Source: an uncultured Sulfitobacter sp. (GTDB lineage Bacteria > Pseudomonadota > Alphaproteobacteria > Rhodobacterales > Rhodobacteraceae). From it: a stretch of 64,000 nucleotides of DNA. The position numbers were made by a program, and so were the translations under genes. The DNA lies in assembly GCA_947501805.1 (NCBI GenBank), contig CANMXJ010000010.1:1-64000 (forward strand), written 5' to 3'. Positions 61,942 to 64,000 of the stretch are shown one piece after another. Under the pieces are notes generated by a model that had not been told where the DNA came from, did no database searches, and worked only from the letters and a program-made list of their open reading frames with translations. Positions within the stretch are counted from its first letter, which is position 1. Each line of letters opens with the position of its first letter.

Positions 61942-62688
61942 CTAGAACAATCCCGCCGCTTGAGCCGCACTGCGGTTGCTGCGGCTGACAGGTACATCTG
62001 TCCCATCAGACATCACCAAAAGATCGCGCCCCTTGTCACGTTTATGCGCCTTTACTGCGGGCAAGGCGATCCAGTGTGAACGATGTACAAGAAGTCCGGC
62101 AACACCTTCCAACTCGGTTACGGCCTCCCCCAGACGCATCAGGATCAGCGACTCTCCTTTGGTTGTAACGACATTCAGATAATGGTCTTGCGCTTCGATC
62201 CGTATCAGCGGTGCGCGTGCCGCTAACGGCAGACGGCGCAAAAAACGTGTTTGCGGATCAACGTCAGGTGTCACCGCCGCGGGGCGGGCAAAGTCGACAA
62301 GCCACAGCACCACATGAACAGCCAGCACCGTCAGCGCGACGTTCCCGACCAGTCCGAGGAAATCACCAACGTTCCCCCAGCGCTCGAAGAACACAATATT
62401 CAGCGCAAAAATGACCGCACTCAGAACCAGCGCATACCCGGCCCAGATCAGCACACGCACGGGATTTGGCATATCCCGGGACAAGAACGGCAAGACGCTG
62501 CTGATGACGGAAATGGCGACCGCCACCGCCCAATAGAGTAACCGCGCAGGGAAATCCAAGGCATCATGGGTTCCAAAAGGACCGGCCACGGCACAAAGCA
62601 AGGTCACCAAAAACCAAATGCCAAACAACAGAATCGCCCTGCGCCGTTCACGAAGCGCCAGTTGCAGGGATGATTTCAGTCTGTCCAT
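61942..62688 (-). CDS. Membrane-bound LytTR transcription regulator
   Basis: The 248-residue protein has four membrane helices (about residues 18-135) followed directly by a LytTR DNA-binding domain (residues 150-245), with IRIEAQDHYLNVVTTKGESLI, LVHRSHWIAL and PVSRSNRSAA. LytTR domains bind imperfect direct repeats; the membrane part would be the sensor. There is no receiver domain. It is divergent from the DUF2306-like membrane gene with a 92-nt gap, which is likely its target and partner. Confidence 0.9.
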   Translation of the reverse strand: MDRLKSSLQLALRERRRAILLFGIWFLVTLLCAVAGPFGTHDALDFPARLLYWAVAVAISVISSVLPFLSRDMPNPVRVLIWAGYALVLSAVIFALNIVFFERWGNVGDFLGLVGNVALTVLAVHVVLWLVDFARPAAVTPDVDPQTRFLRRLPLAARAPLIRIEAQDHYLNVVTTKGESLILMRLGEAVTELEGVAGLLVHRSHWIALPAVKAHKRDKGRDLLVMSDGTDVPVSRSNRSAAQAAGLF

Positions 62689-62780
62689 TCACGTATTCCC
62701 AAGGCTGCCCACGCATTACGTCTCGCGCGATGCGCCCCTGCTCTGACATGTCGGATACACCACATCAAGCGGAGCCTTCA

Positions 62781-63179
62781 ATGACACTCGATCCGATCCT
62801 GAACGCCACACCAACGATCCAACTGCATACCGCCATGGCTTTGCTTGCTATGGCGCTTACTGTCGGCATCTTTACCCTCCCGCGCGGCACCAGACTGCAC
62901 AAGATCTTGGGGCGTGTCTGGGCCACCGCTATGGCGGTGGTCGCATTGAGCAGTTTCTGGATATTCGAATTGCAGCTTGTTGGGAAATACAGCCCGATAC
63001 ACCTGCTGTCGATCTATACGCTGGTCAATCTTTATGTCGCGGTACGTGCCGCCCGTGCAGGCAACATCACTCTGCACCAACGCAGTATGAAAGGTCTGGT
63101 TTTCGGTGCGCTTGTAGTGGCCGGGGCGTTTACTTTTCTCCCCGGCCGAACCATGTATCAAGTGTTTTTAGGCGGTTAG
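62781..63179 (+). CDS. DUF2306-like membrane protein
   Basis: The 132-residue protein has four membrane helices. The first is preceded by a His in [14 protein letters not shown], and [20 protein letters not shown] plus [14 protein letters not shown] are typical of the DUF2306 family. The histidines next to the membrane could bind heme or metal, though no function is established. ATG 62781 follows GCGGAG. It is divergent from the LytTR regulator and its 3' end overlaps the convergent folD by 12 nt. Confidence 0.85.
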   Translation: MTLDPILNATPTIQLHTAMALLAMALTVGIFTLPRGTRLHKILGRVWATAMAVVALSSFWIFELQLVGKYSPIHLLSIYTLVNLYVAVRAARAGNITLHQRSMKGLVFGALVVAGAFTFLPGRTMYQVFLGG

Positions 63180-64000
63180 ACCTTCGGGCTCGTCGAGACC
63201 ATTGGCGCGGCAGCAGGCCGTCACAGTATTGGCAAGCAGGCAGGCGATGGTCATCGGGCCAACACCACCCGGCACAGGCGTGATGGCACCTGCACGCGCG
63301 GCGCAGCTTTCGTAGTGTACATCGCCGACCAGCTTGGTCTTGCCTTCACCCTTTTCAGGCGCATCCAGACGGTTAATGCCCACGTCGATCACGGTTGCAC
63401 CTTCCTTGATCCAGTCGCCGGGCACCATTTCAGGGCGGCCCACAGCGGCGACAACGATATCGGCGCGGCGCACAACGTCTGCAAGGTCTTTGGTGCGGCT
63501 GTGCGCAATTGTGACGGTGGCGCTGTCGTTCAACAGCAATTGCGCCATCGGTTTGCCCACGATGTTGGAGCGTCCAATGACCACGGCGTCCATGCCAGAG
63601 ATAGACCCGTGATGGTCGCGCAGCATCATCAGACATCCCAGCGGCGTGCACGGCACCATGGATTTCTGGCCGGTCCCCAACAAACCGACGTTGGAAATGT
63701 GGAAACCATCGACGTCCTTGGCAGGGGAAATGGAGTTGATGATCAGGTCTTCGTCCAGATGCTTGGGCAGCGGCAACTGGCACAGAATGCCGTGGATGTC
63801 TGGATCATTGTTGAGATCGTCAATGACCTTGAGCAGGTCGGTTTCGGAGGTATCCGCATCCATTTTGTGCTCAACGGATTTCATGCCGACCTCTACGGTC
63901 ATCTTGCCTTTGGAGCGGACATAAACCTGCGACGCAGGGTCTTCGCCCACCAGTACCACGGCCAGACCAGGCGTGATGCCGTGATCGTTTTTCAGGCGCG
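63168..64000 (-). CDS. folD: Bifunctional methylenetetrahydrofolate dehydrogenase/cyclohydrolase FolD, partial
   Basis: FolD interconverts 5,10-methylene- and 10-formyl-tetrahydrofolate using NADP. The window holds 277 codons from the C-terminal side; the first residues, including the N-terminal Lys/Tyr loop, are partly missing because the gene enters from the right edge. Visible are [19 protein letters not shown] with the Tyr, the catalytic [14 protein letters not shown] and the NADP-binding [18 protein letters not shown], then the closing [16 protein letters not shown]. The gene is intact as far as it can be read. Confidence 0.95.
   Translation of the reverse strand, partial: RLKNDHGITPGLAVVLVGEDPASQVYVRSKGKMTVEVGMKSVEHKMDADTSETDLLKVIDDLNNDPDIHGILCQLPLPKHLDEDLIINSISPAKDVDGFHISNVGLLGTGQKSMVPCTPLGCLMMLRDHHGSISGMDAVVIGRSNIVGKPMAQLLLNDSATVTIAHSRTKDLADVVRRADIVVAAVGRPEMVPGDWIKEGATVIDVGINRLDAPEKGEGKTKLVGDVHYESCAARAGAITPVPGGVGPMTIACLLANTVTACCRANGLDEPEGLTA

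Overview
The window reads as core chromosome of a marine Roseobacter-type alphaproteobacterium (Rhodobacterales). Evidence is the block coxB-ctaB-small ORF-ctaG-ctaE-surf1-thrC-M16 peptidase, the lysC/ptsP pair, VPLPA-CTERM surface proteins, the EcsC and DUF6880 families, and a complete-looking Tad (Flp) pilus export locus. I see no tRNA, rRNA, CRISPR array, insertion sequence, phage or integrase, and base composition looks even. Placement below family level is not possible from this sequence alone.

Layout. 1-6.6 kb: the N-terminal part of a Calx-beta repeat protein, rsgA, a DUF6880 protein, a DMT exporter, an apparently gene-free 0.5 kb and an iron-dependent alcohol dehydrogenase. 6.7-17.5 kb: ptsP and lysC with two small plus-strand genes between them, a Nudix-DUF1178-SDR run, the modABC molybdate importer, EcsC, GNAT and flavin reductase genes. 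17.7-19.6 kb: two tandem VPLPA-CTERM genes that share operator, promoter, leader hairpin and terminator. 19.8-28 kb: a SulP transporter, a glycosyltransferase, mtnP, a LysE-type exporter and apt (purine and methylthioadenosine salvage), a secreted protein of unknown family, an FAD-linked oxidase and an MBL-fold hydrolase. 28.1-35.7 kb, minus strand: the cytochrome aa3 oxidase biogenesis block running into thrC, an M16 peptidase and a GNAT. 35.9-43.9 kb, plus strand: tldD, a possibly frameshifted membrane protein, dprA, topA, an L,D-transpeptidase and scoAB. 44.0-58.2 kb: a lytic transglycosylase divergent from flp1-flp2-cpaB-cpaC-ompA-cpaE-cpaF-tadB-tadC-tadD-TPR-cpaA-AAA ATPase-dehydrogenase. 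58.3-64 kb: the ligase-associated helicase and PdeM nuclease, a thioesterase, a membrane LytTR regulator divergent from a DUF2306-like protein, and folD cut by the window end.

How parts fit together: CpaA matures the Flp pilins, CpaF with TadB/TadC drives assembly, CpaC/CpaB and lipoproteins form the envelope channel, and CpaE probably positions it. The lytic transglycosylase next door could open peptidoglycan for it. The most unusual signals are: the duplicated VPLPA cassettes with elements at matching distances; a tadD that seems to start at an ATA codon inside the tadC stop; a perfect 11-bp inverted repeat whose right arm contains the scoA ribosome binding site; hairpins after each of the first three Tad genes; Flp pilins with Asp-Trp in place of Glu-Tyr; a CpaE without P-loop lysines; and an uncharacterised AAA+ ATPase ending the pilus operon.
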